Source of the DNA: Miscanthus floridulus
Taxonomy: Eukaryota; Streptophyta; Magnoliopsida; Poales; Poaceae
Direction: 5' to 3'
NCBI RefSeq assembly: GCF_019320115.1
Contig: NC_089585.1
Coordinates: forward strand, 143,355,269-143,419,268
Length of the DNA: 64,000 nt
Below the pieces are notes generated by a model that was not told where the DNA came from, made no database searches, and worked only from the letters and a program-made list of their open reading frames with translations. Within the stretch, counting starts at the first letter, position 1; each line of letters opens with the position of its first letter. The position numbers and the translations under genes are program-made. Positions 32,476 to 43,937 of this stretch are shown in pieces.

Positions 32476-34578
32476 GTGGCGCACGACGACGCCCCATCAT
32501 CAAGCTCTGCCCCGCCACGTCCTGAGGAGTCGACTTCGGCGGAGCAAAGCCCAGCGATGGCACCATCCTCGTACCCCTTCGGGTTGAGAAATGTTGTCGC
32601 CACCTATGCTTCTACCTATGCTTCTGCTCACGCAGAGCCCTCGGGACGCCACCAACGCTTTGCCCTCGACTTCGGCACCACAACTTCGACTCACTCCCAT
32701 GCTAACTCATCAGAGGAGGACGAGGCATGGGCTAGAGCAGACTTCTCCAGACTTCACGACCCTAAACCCATGCGCCGCTTCCTGGCCGTGAGCGACTACT
32801 ACTTCGGCTACTCTGACTCTGATGATAAAGACACTTACGATCCCACTCGTGAGTGCTTCCACATCAGACTCGGGATGCCGAGCACGGGCAATGAGGATGA
32901 GGGGGTAGGCAACCGTACCCCACTTCACTAGGGAGCAGGCGATGCCACACCCTCATGTGTTGTCCCACCAACAGCGCGGAATGAGAGCCTCGACCTCGGA
33001 CAACTTCGATGCCCGGACCTAGAGCAGCTTCGTGAGCTTTAGGCCAAGGTCGAGCAAGATTGACTCCTTCTACAGTAGCTCCGAGACACTCTCAAGCAGG
33101 AGCAGTAGGGTCGTGGTGATGGCGGACAAGCCCGGCAGAGGGCCTGCGACGTCCACCACCGCATCAACAACGACGAAGTGGGTGAGCAACCCCTAATCTT
33201 CAATCACGCTAGCCAGAACGTCACAGCTGTGGCAATGCTAGTTCGAACGATGCTTGAGCCCTCTACTATGGAGGGGCGATGGGTCCACGGCGAGCTTCGG
33301 GATCTCCTCGAGACCGCCGCTGTGCAGCAGGCCGAGGGTTCCATCTCCCGACGGCGTAGAGGCGCCTCAGACCTTCCCACGGCACTGCCACGGCAGGACA
33401 GGGATGCCTCGGCTCATCCCGAACCTACTCATGCACCGACAATCAGCAGGGTCCCCTTGCTGCATGACCGCCTCAGCAACCAACACAAGGCATAGGACGA
33501 CCATGAGGTGGTCAGCAGGTGACGGCGACACGATAATGAGGGGCCCGCTCGGGGCTACCATCCGCATTGAGGTGGCTGCTACAATAGCGGGGAAGACCGC
33601 AGTCCTTCCCCTGAGCTGCCTGGTCCCTGAGTCTTTAGTAGAGCCATCCACGCTGTGCACTTTCCAGCTTGGTTTCGACAACCGGCCAACCTCACAAAGT
33701 ACTACGGCGGGACCAATCCTGAACTTTGGCTGGCCGATTACCGCTTGGCTTGTCAGCTAGGTGGCGCGGACGATGACCTGCTCATCATCCGCAACCTCCC
33801 ATTGTTCCTATCAGACTCGGCATGAGCCTGGCTTGAACATCTCCCTCTCTCACGGATCCACGACTGGCGCGACTTGGTAAGGGTCTTCGTCGGGAACTTT
33901 CAAGGCATATATGTACACCCTGGGAACTCCTAGGACCTCAAAAGTTGTCGCCAGGGCCTGGACGAGTCTCTCCAAGACTTCATCCGGTGCTTCTTTAAGA
34001 AATGCACTGAGTTGCCAAGCATTGGCGACTCGAAAATCGTCCAGGCTTTCCTTTCTGGCACCACCTGCCAAGACCTGGTCCGAGAATTGGGCCGGAACAT
34101 ACCAACCTCAGTGGCCGCACTCCTCGACATCGCCACTAACTTCACCTCGGGCGAAGAGGCCGTTGGGGCCATCTTCCCCAACGACGACGCCAAGGGGAAG
34201 CGGAGGGACAAGGCCCCCGGGGCCTCGGCTCCCCACCTCCCCAAGAAAAAGAAAAAGGGTCACCAGGAGAAGCAGGAAGTCCTCAAGGTCGGCCTAGTCA
34301 TGGTCGCAGAGCGCAAAAATCCCCGAGGCCCTAGAGGCCCCGGGCTCTTCGACGACATGCTCAAGAAACCCTGCCCTTACCACCAGGGCCCGGTGAAGCA
34401 TGCCCTCAAAGAGTGCACCTTGCTCCTACGTTACTATGCCAAGCTCGGGCTCCCCGATGATGATGCCAAGAAGAGGGGTGCCGGCGACAAGGACGACGAC
34501 AAGGACGATGGATTCCCCGAAATGCACAACGCTTTCATGATCTTCGGTGGCCCTTCAGCGTGCCTCATGGCATGCTAG
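32476..34578 (+). pseudogene. gag of the Tat-lineage element, broken
   Basis: The N-terminal open part (32476-32931) is Ser/Pro-rich and ends in an acidic stretch. The capsid region reads through several in-frame stops at 33480-33960, with recognisable gag words LTKYYGGTNPELWLADYRLA and AWLEHLPLSRIHDWRDLVRV. It continues open from 34012 with CTELPSIGDSKIVQAFL, a Lys-rich segment and a CxxH...HxxxxC zinc-knuckle-like motif (CPYHQGPVKHALKEC). Family role: capsid protein that packages element RNA in the cytoplasm. Several stops replace Trp or Arg codons by single transitions. It ends at TAG 34576-34578. Confidence 0.85.
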
Positions 34579-37500
34579 CGGAAGAGGGAGCACCGGGAGG
34601 TCTTCTCGGTGAAGCTGGCCACTCCCTGGTACCTCAACTGGTCTCGGGAGGCAATCACCTTTGACTGGAATGACCATCCTGATTACGTCCCGAACCCCAA
34701 GCAGTACCCACTTGTCGTCGACCCCATCATCGGCAATACTCGGCTCACTAAGGTATTGATGGACGGAGGCAGCGGCCTCAACATCCTCTATGCCAACACC
34801 CTAGAGCTCCTAGAGCTCGACCAATCACAGCTCCGGGGTGGCACCGCGCCTTTCCACGGCATTGTGCCGGGAAAATGCGCGTGGCCCCTCAAGCGCATCG
34901 ACCTACCCGTCTGCTTCGAAACTCCCTCCAACTACCGCAAGGAGGTCCTCACCTTCGAGGTGGTTGGGTTCAAGGGAACTTACCATGCCATCCTGGGGCA
35001 GCCGTGCTACGCCAAGTTTATGGCAGTCCCCAACTACACGTACCTTAAGCTCAAGATGCCGGGCCCCAACGGCGTCATCACCGTCGAGTCCACGTATGAG
35101 CATGCATACGACTGTGATGTCGAGTGCATCGAGTACGCCGAGGCTATCGTAGAGGCCGAGACCCTCATCGTCAACCTCGACCAACTCGATAGTGAGGTGC
35201 CCGACTCCAAGTGTCACGCCGGGACTTTCGAGCCCGCGGAGGCCATCAAACTCGTCCCGGTCGACCCCACCTGCCCCGATGACCTGGCGCTAAGGATCAG
35301 TGCCACCCTCAACATCAAATAGGAAGCCGTACTCATCGACTTTCTCCACGTGAATGCCGATATGTTCGCATGGAGTCCCTCGGACATGCTGGGCATACCG
35401 AGGGAGGTCACCGAGCACACCTTAGACATCTAGGCTGGCTCTAGGCCGGTGAAGCAGCGCCTACACCGATTCGACAAGGAAAAGCGCAGGGCCATTGGTG
35501 AGGAGGTGCAAAAGCTTTTGACGGCCGGATTCATCAAGGAAGTGTCCCATCCAGAGTGGTTAGCTAACCCTATGTTAGTCAAAAAGAAAAATGGGAAGTG
35601 GAGGATGTGTGTAGACTACACCAATTTGAATAAAGCCTGTCCGAAAGTCCCTTTCTCATTACCTCGGATCGACCAAATCGTTGACTCCACTGCGGGATGC
35701 GAAACCCTATCTTTCCTTGATGCGTATTCCGGTTACCATCAAATCAAGATGAAAGAGTCCGACCAGCTCACGACTTCTTTTATCACACCATTTGGCATGT
35801 ACTGCTATGTGACTATGCCATTCGGCCTCAGAAATGCAGGGACCACATACCAGCGGTGAATGACCTAGGTCTTTGGCGAGCACATCGGGCGAACCATCAA
35901 GGCCTATGTGGACGACATCGTGGTCAAGTCCAGAAAGGCCAGTGATCTCGTCGGCGACTTGGAAATAGCCTTTAGATGCCTCAGGGAAAAGAGCATCAAG
36001 CTTAACCCCGAAAAGTGTGTCTTCGGGGTCCCCCAAGGCATGCTTTTAGGATTTATAGTCTCGGAACGCGGCATCGAAGCCAACCCAGAGAAGGTCTCGG
36101 CCGTGACTAACATGGGGCCGATCTGAGACCTCAAGGGAGTATAGGGGTTATGGGATGCCTTGTGGCCCTAAGCCGCTTCATCTCGCGCCTTGTCGAAAAG
36201 GGCTTGCCTCTGTACCGCCTCTTGAGGAAATCGGAACGCTTTTCTTGGAACCTCGAGGCCGAAGAAGCCCTATCCAAACTCAAGGCATTGCTCACCAATC
36301 CTCCCGTCCTAGTACCGCCAGCCAAGGGCGAAGCTCTCTTACTTTACGTCACCGCAATGACCCAAGTGGTCAGCACGGCCGTAGTAGTCGAGAGGCAGGA
36401 AGAGGGGCATGCCCTACCCATCCAACAACCTATCTACTTCATCAGCGAAGTACTCTCCGAGACCAAAAGACGCTACCCCCACATCCAGAAACTGATCTAT
36501 GCCGTAGTCTTGGCTCGACGCAAGCTGCGTCACTACTTCGAATCCTACCCGGTAACCGTGGTGTCGTCTTTCCCCCTAGGGGAGATAATCCATAACCGGG
36601 AGGCCTCGGGTAGGATAGCCAAGTGGACCGTCGAACTCATGGGGGAGGCTCTGTCCTTTGTGCCTTGGAAAGCAATCAAATCTCAGGGCTTGGCCGATTT
36701 CATGGTAGAGTGGACCGACACCCAACTACCACCTGCTCAAGTCTAGGCGGAATGATGGACCATGTACTTCGATGGGTCCCTGATGAAGACTGGGGCAGGT
36801 AAGCCTGGGCATTCGGGTTACCCGATTTTTTCGGGTTGGGTAATTCGGGTAATTCAAAATTCGGGTAATGAAAATTGCTACCCGATATTACCTCCGAAAA
36901 AACACTACCCGCAAATTCGGGTACCCGATAATTCGGGTTCGGGTTCGGGTATTACCCGATATACCCAAATTTACAGAAAACAACAAACTACACTAAATTT
37001 TAGTAGCGATCTATACATAATTTCAGCAGCAATTTATATAGAATTTCAATAGCAATTTGTAGAGAATAATATATTACAGTCACTCATTCAAATAGAGAGA
37101 ATTATATTCTAATAAAGTGATAAGTTAAATGGTTCAGCTAACAACATATGATAAATACAAAGACAAAAACAAATCTTTGGGTAGTTCGGGTAGTTTGGGT
37201 ACCGGGGGATATTACCCGAATTATCCAAACTAATTTTGGGTAATCAAAATCGCTATCCGAATTTGGAATCGGGTACCTCGGGTTCGGGTAATTCGGGTAC
37301 GGGTAATGGATATCGGGTATTTTGCCCAGGCTTAGGGGCAGGCATGGGTCTGCTCTTCATCTCGCCCCTCGGAGTACACATGCGCATTTGGCTCCACTTC
37401 GCCGCCTCCAACAACACAGCCAAGTACGAAGCCCTCATCAACGGCTTGCAGATCGCCGTCGAACCTGGAGTACGACGCCTCGACATGTAGGGCAACTCGT

Positions 37501-39081
37501 AGCTTGTCATCGATCAGGTGATGAAGGAGTTGAACTACCATGACCCCAAGATGGAGGCATACTGCAAGATGGTACGTTGCCTTGAAGACAAGTTCGACGA
37601 TCTTAAACTCAACCACATCACATGAAAATTCAACGAGGCCATGGATGAACTCGTAAAGATGGCATTGGTGCGGGCCTCGGTCCCCCTGAATGTCTTCACC
37701 AGAGATCTCCATAAGCCTTCCATCGACTACGCCTTGGCAGTGGAAGAGGGCCCACCGGTCGAGCCCACCGCAGGACTCGAGGCCCCCTCGGTCGCCGAGA
37801 CCCCCGTGGCCGAGACCAAGGTTATGGAAGTAAACGCAGAGCCTCCCGAGGCCGACCAGGGCATGGACTGGCGGGTCTCGCTCCTTGATTGCCTCATTCG
37901 AGGAGAGCTTCCCATAGATAGGATCGAAGCTCGATGGCTTACGTGATGAGCCAAAGCTTACGTCCTCAATGACGGCGAGTTGTACCGGCGAAGCCCATCT
38001 GGCATCCTCCAGCGATGCATCACCACCGAGGCAGGCCAAGCCCTACTTTGGGACTTGCACATAGGGGCCTGCGGGCACCATGCAACGCCTCAGACGCTCA
38101 TCGAAATTGCCTTCTACTAAGGGTTCTACTGGCCGATGGCGGTTGCCGACGCCACCAAGCTAGTACGCTCCTGCGAGGGATGCCAGTACTATGCGCGGCA
38201 AACACACCTCCCGGCCCAAGCCCTCCAAACCATCCCCATTACATGGCCCTTCACCATGTGGGGGCTGGACATGGTTGGGCCTCTATAGAAAGCCCCGGGG
38301 GCTACACCCATCTGTTGGTAGCAATCGATATGTTCTCCAAGTGGATCGAGGCTCGTCCGATCAATCAAATCAAATCCGAGCAAGCGGTGCTATTCTTCAC
38401 TGATATCATCCATAGGTTTGGGGTTCCGAACACCATCATCACTGACAATGGGACACAATTCACCGACTGCAAGTTCCTGACGTTCTGCGATGACCACCAC
38501 ATCCATGTGGCCTGGTCGGCCATGGGACACCCTAGGACAAATGGCCAAGTAGAACGTGCCAATGGCATGATCCTACAGGGCCTCAAACTGAGAATATACA
38601 ACCAGTTGAAGAAGTTTGGCAAGAAATGACTTGTTGAACTCCCGTCAGTCATCTAGAGCCTAAGGAATACACCGAGCCGAGCCATGGGATTCACACCGTT
38701 CTTCCTGGTGTATGGGGCCGAGGCCATCCTCCCCACTGACTTGGAGTATGGTTCCCTGAGGCTTCGGGCCTACAACGAGCAGAGCAACCGCACTGCCTGC
38801 GAGGATGCCCTCGACCAACTGGAGGAAGCCCGAGACATTGCACTGCTACATTCGGCCAAATACCAGCAAGCTCTACGATGCTATCAAGCCCGGTGCATTC
38901 GAAGCTGAGATCTGAAGGTGGGCGACCTGGTGTTGAGGCTGAGGCAGAGCAACAAGGGCCGCCACAAGCTAACCCCGCCATGGGAAGGACCGCACATCGT
39001 CACCCAAGGGCTAAAGCCCGGGACCTACAAGCTAGCCAACGAGAAGGGCGAAATCCTCACCAACGCTTGGAACATAGAATA
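34579..39081 (+). pseudogene. pol of the Tat-lineage element (protease, RT, RNase H, integrase), broken
   Basis: Protease: VLMDGGSGLNILYA near 34757. RT: the LVKKKNGKWRMCVDY block, FLDAYSGYHQI, TMPFGLRNAGTTYQR and YVDDIVVKS (35570-35935). A one-base loss near 36142 shifts frame into RNase H type 1 (SETKRRYPHIQKLIYAVVLA). The second, Tat-typical RNase H (MYFDGSLMKTGAG) is split by the 36800-37334 insertion and resumes FAASNNTAKYEALINGL. Integrase: the HHCC region (GACGHHATP...CEGCQ), then the catalytic WGLDMVGPL, TDNGTQF and HPRTNGQVERANG, with another frameshift near 38290. It ends AWNIE at 39081. Stops occur at several sites, so no enzyme can be made. Confidence 0.92.
36800..37334. mobile_element. 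Nonautonomous hAT element (535 bp) inside the RNase H region
   Basis: The ends TAAGCCTGGGCA and TGCCCAGGCTTA are perfect 12-bp inverted repeats. GGGGCAGG flanks both sides (36792-36799, 37335-37342), a perfect 8-bp TSD of hAT type. Both subterminal regions are crowded with TTCGGGTA / TACCCGAA in both orientations, and the middle is AT-rich and noncoding. The total added length of 543 bp keeps the host frame. It is younger than the retrotransposon. Confidence 0.93.
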
Positions 39082-39726
39082 GCTATATCGCTTTTACCCT
39101 TAAATCTCCAAGCATTGTATACATTGTTTCTCAGAATACAATTAAGAAGCGTTCTTTAGTTGTTCTAATTTTTCGAGAAACCCCCCGAGCCCATCACGGG
39201 CCTCGGCAGTACGATAACACCATAAGGGAGACTCAGGTCTGCCTCTGCAAAGCTACCCACTATGGGGCTCACATAGGACACGGCTCTGCCTTTGCAGAAC
39301 TGAGCCTCCCTTGGGGGCTAGAAGGGGGGACTCCCCCCTAAGTCCCACGCATCATTTTTAGTCATTTTTTTGAAAAATTTCTACGCCAAACTCTCTAGCG
39401 TGCTCTAACAAATCGATTGTGAAAAAAACTAAGGATCGAAAGACTATCTCAAGGCCAGAAGGCCAACTGAGTTGCGAGACAGCCTACGCCTCCGGGCTAT
39501 GGCACTCCCTCACCACCTTTTGCCCGAGGGGCAGCTTAGGCTTCGAGGAAGTTTTTTGCAAGAGATTTGTTCAGAGACGAGACAGAGGGCAGAGGTTCGA
39601 AAATACAATGAAAAACAATTAAAGAAGCATAGACGCATGATTACTTTAAAAAGGCCTCGATGACCACTAGCGTTATGATAGGGTAACATAATCCCTAATC
39701 TATTTATATGGCCTCTTGGGCCCAGG
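39082..39726. other. Spacer between integrase and antisense ORF
   Basis: Noncoding. It includes a CCCCCCGAGCCC...GGGCCTCGG stretch near 39181-39206 and a region of short frames without motifs. Confidence 0.5.
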
Positions 39727-42700
39727 TCAAGGCTCAGGGTCTCCAGCATCGGCGGATGACGTGGGAGGGACCACCTCCTCTTCGAACAGTTTGGCCAGCG
39801 CCGTGCTAGGGCCCTCTGCCTCCTCTATCAGCTTCACGACCTCCTCATCGGCCTCCCCATCATCATCGGGCAGGACGTAGCCATCGCTAATGGCCTTGAG
39901 GTCGACGCCGATGTAGTGCGAGGCGATGATGGCCAGGGCATGCTTAACGCCCGTGTGCAGCGCCCCTCGGAGTCGCTCGCGCACTTGGCTGTTCAACGCA
40001 ATTAGGCGGCTCCCAAGGGAGCTGCCCGACTGGACCCCCTCGACCTCCAGGGCCTCGCAGGCAGTATGGGCGGCACTCTTCAGCACGTCGTGCTCCCCAA
40101 TCTTGGTCTCAAGCACCGCCTACACTACGACAGAGGCCTTGGCTGCCCGGGTGACCTCCTTCTCTAACTCTACGCCAAAAGAAACGGAATGGGGTTGAGC
40201 GCAAAGGAAAACAAGCCAAATAGGGGCGGAAGCCTACAGGACTCACCCTCGACCTTCTCCTCCCAGCGTCGGGCCTCAACCCGAGAGGCCTCGGCTTTCT
40301 CCTTCTAGTGCTGGGCCTCGACCCGAGAAGCCTCGGCCGCCCTAGAAGCCTCTTCCTCCAGCTCTGCATCACACCAAGGAGTTAGGGGCCAAACACAAGA
40401 AAAACAAATAAAACAAGGGGAATAAGACTTACCCTTGGCCTTTCCCCTCTAGACCACAACCTTGGTCTGGGAAGCCTCAGCCACCTTGAGGGCCTTATCC
40501 AAGGCACCTTTCGTCAGCTGGTGCGCACCCTGCTCTGTCCCCAGCTGTCCAACAAGGGCCTTGACAGAGGCCATGGCTTCTCTAGCCTAGGACCTGAAGG
40601 CGTCCTGATCACCGGCCACGCGGGTCAGCTCCTCCTCCAACTCCTTGACCCGCGCTGCCAAGGAGGCGACCTGCTCCTGAGCCACCACCGCCGCTACCTT
40701 CATATCGGCATCACGTAGGCAGAGGTCCTCCACCTCCACGCTCTGCACCGACAGAAGCTCGTTGGCACAAGCGAGCAGGTCCTTCTACCACTAGAGCTAG
40801 TCCTAGACGTCCCTCTCCCACCGGAGAAAGACCGACTTCCTAAGGGACCGGGTCTCGAGCTCCTAGATAGGCAAAACAGGGGTCATTCACTATGAGAAAA
40901 CTCGGAAAAAGACGACACCACATGAGAAAGGAAGGCGCGAACCTAGATGACCCCGGGCAGATCGTCGACCACGACGGATAGCGCTGTCCATAGTGACTGC
41001 TCCGCCAGCTAGCGGTATTGCTCAAAGGTGTCCCAGCGCCCGCCCTCGGCTGTGTCCTTGAGGGCGAATAGAGGCTCCCCTTAGGGTCGTCCTGGCTCTA
41101 CCACAGGACAAACGGTTGATCCTACCCACGGGGCTCGGGTCATACCCGCACGAGGGCCGAGCTTCCCTCGCTCGAGGTCGGAGCCGGCTGCTCCATGGTG
41201 CCGACCACCTCGGCGTCAACCACCTCCTATGCCCGGGAAGTATCATCGGAGGAGATCGGATGGACCTCCGCCTCCCGGGCGCTCTCCTGCAACGACGGTG
41301 GGCCTTGGACCGACGATGGTCTTAAGGCTTGTCCCACATCCACTTCCTGGGCTGCCGACTTCGCCACGCTCACGCTAGCTCTAGCCACCCCGGCCTCGGC
41401 GATCTCAGGGGCTCCGGTCCCCGCCACTTTGGCCTCGGCGGTCCTGAGCACCCCGGCCTCCGCTGCTTCAGCCTCGGAAGTCCACGGGGCCTCTGTCTCG
41501 CCCTCGGTGGCCTTAGCAACTGAGGGTGCCTCGGCCCCATCTGACCCATGGGCCTCGACCTCATGGGGCGGAGGCGCTCCCTCCCCCATCTGTGTCGGGG
41601 CTGCCTCGATAGCCTCTCCTTGGGCGACTGGCTCCTTCGGGTTGGCCCTCACCGATGCCGCACCACGTTGTATGGCGGCTTGCGCCTCCACCACCAAGTG
41701 GGTGGTGGAGCTAGGGCTCACCTTGAGCGCCTTAAGTGGCGCTAAGGTGGGCACTTTCGCAGGATGCTTCCAGCTGAAGACAAGATACTTATGGGGTCAG
41801 CGTGTGACCAAAGAACGAACGGAAGATGCTGCAACTCTGCCAAAAAAACGCTTACCTCGAGCAGGGCTGCAACCGCTTTGGCACAGCGACCCTCCTCTGC
41901 AACGACAGTGGCAGCGGCAGTAGCATAACCTCTATATTCACCGGTGCCGGCCGGTCCTCGCCGGACCCCGGTGCCCCCTCGACCCCCTGCGGGGGCGGTT
42001 GCATTACCCCCACCACTGCTCGCTCCACCTCTACCGTCAAGCCCACCGGGCAGATAGCGCGCTTCCCCAATGCCCGTGCCTCGGGCGTGTCGGCCTCGGC
42101 CCTGGGGTGGGCGATCGCCGGCCCCGAGGCATCCACTCCTCCTCCTCCTATAAGCGCTGGGCCGCTCGCCGATGCCCCGAGCGTAGTCTCCCCGATGTCA
42201 GGGAGATGGTCTAGGGGACCCCGCCCTAGCTCAGTCGTGTCATCACCGCCCGAAGAATCCGTCGACAGTGACGACGATAGAGACGCCTCCACCGAGAGGC
42301 CCTCCTGCCTCTGCCACCAGCGGTGTTTCTCTAGCTCTTCCTGCTCAAGGGTCTTCCTCTTATGCTTTGCCTGCTTGGCGTCCTTCCACTTCTTCTGCGC
42401 CTCGGCTTGCGCCTGGTTCACCACCCGCCGCGCTGCGTCCTCAGGAACGGGTGGCAGGGAGGCTCGCACGTCTCTCATCCCCTAAAGGAACAACGAACGC
42501 AAATAAGGGACCAGAAAATGGCAAGGAACGAGGACGCCTCGGGGGCTATAGTAGCTCGTGACTTACCAGGGAGAGGAACGCCCGCGACGGGCGCATCGCG
42601 ATGGGGGTCAGGCCACCGCTCCTCAGCTTTGCCTCCACCGTCTCCCTCACCCGACGAAGAATCTCCTTGTTAGAAAGGGCGGAGATGGACATCCGGATGC

Positions 42701-43481
42701 CCTCGATTAGCTCATCTAGTCTCATCTTGAATAGGCGCCGCCGCTGAGCCATCAGCGGCAGCACCCTCCAGCTGTGGAAGGCAGCCACGACCATAGCCAC
42801 CATAAGGCAGCGGCTCCGTAGCCTCTCTAGCCCCTCTAGGAGCGGCTACAGCTTGGGCTGATCCTCCTTCGGGACGCCATACTTCCACTTCTTTGGCCAG
42901 CTCTCCATGATCTACCCGATGTAGGGGGGAAGCCCGCCATTGTCATTGCGAAGATAGAACTAGCTGGTGTACCAGCGGCGATTGGTTGACGTGAGCTGGG
43001 CCGGGATGTATAGGTGCTGACGGTCCTAGCGCACTTGGAGAGTGCAGCCGCTCATCCTCACTACCTTCCTCGTGCCCAACGTGCCCGTCGGCTTGGTGGT
43101 ATGCCCTACCCGGAAAAGGTGGAGCCATAGCTCCTAGTGGGGAGCAATCCCTAGGTACCCCTCGTAGACGGCGACAAAGATGGCCGCCTGTGCGATGGAG
43201 TTGGGGTTGAAGTTGTGGAGCTCCACGCCATAGTAGTGCGAGAGCACCCGCATGAATCGGTCCGTCGGTAAGCCGAGGCCGCGCTCGTGAAAGGACACGA
43301 AGCTCACGACGTAGCCGTCGTGTGGCCTCGGCTCCGGCTCGCCCGACGGAGTGATCCACTCTAGCCTGTTAGGGTCGGTAACTGGATGGAGAAGGCCATC
43401 GTCGACGAGCGACTGGAGCGTCTCCACAGACACGTCGGACTGACCCCAAGGGTCTACCTTAATGACAATGGCGCCAGCCAT
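39727..43481 (-). pseudogene. Antisense, spliced ORF of the Tat element (putative gypsy-type transposon domain)
   Basis: On the strand opposite gag-pol, the frame starts at 43481 (MAGAIVIKVD). It carries the plant 'putative gypsy type transposon' domain (PF04195-like: GLGLPTDRFMRVLSHYYGVE, then LHNFNPNSIAQAAIF). It continues in one frame through several stops, including one at 43134, to 42567. A GT-AG intron (42566-42482) leads to a basic coiled-coil exon (42481-41856, EAQKKWKDAKQAKHKRK). A second intron (41855-41774) leads to an Ala/Glu-rich exon (41773-41227). A C-terminal part (40116-39727) holds VKHALAIIASHY and KLFEEEVVPP. Tat-lineage elements are known to carry such antisense ORFs, and their role is not established. 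This copy is broken. Confidence 0.8.
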
Positions 43482-43937
43482 GGGTGCGATGGAGAATACG
43501 ACTATGGCGATGAGCCTCTCTGGCTCTCTCTACCTCGCCACTCTCTCTTCTTCTCCCCGGCGCTCCCTGTTCTAGCAATGGCTCAAGGGTGGCAAAGGCG
43601 AATGCAGGCAAGGTAAGGAGGGGAGGGGCGAGGCTCGTTGCATTTTTATGCAGGAAGGAGGTGAAACGGGCAGGCGACAAAATCGGGAAAGTTTCCCTTA
43701 GATCCGACACAGTTAATCCAGATCCGATTTTACGCCCACGTATCCACCTTTTCCTCATTAATAGCATGAACAGTTACGTTCCATCCGCTGACATGGTGTC
43801 ATGTCTGACCGCTGCAGTGGCAGGCGTCGTTCCGTCTCCCCGAGAAAATTGCCTCAAAAGGCGTGCCTGCTGTTGTCAAACCGATGGGAGGGGGAATATC
43901 CCCCACCCGATTCCTTTCAGACGAAGGAACTGGGCGC

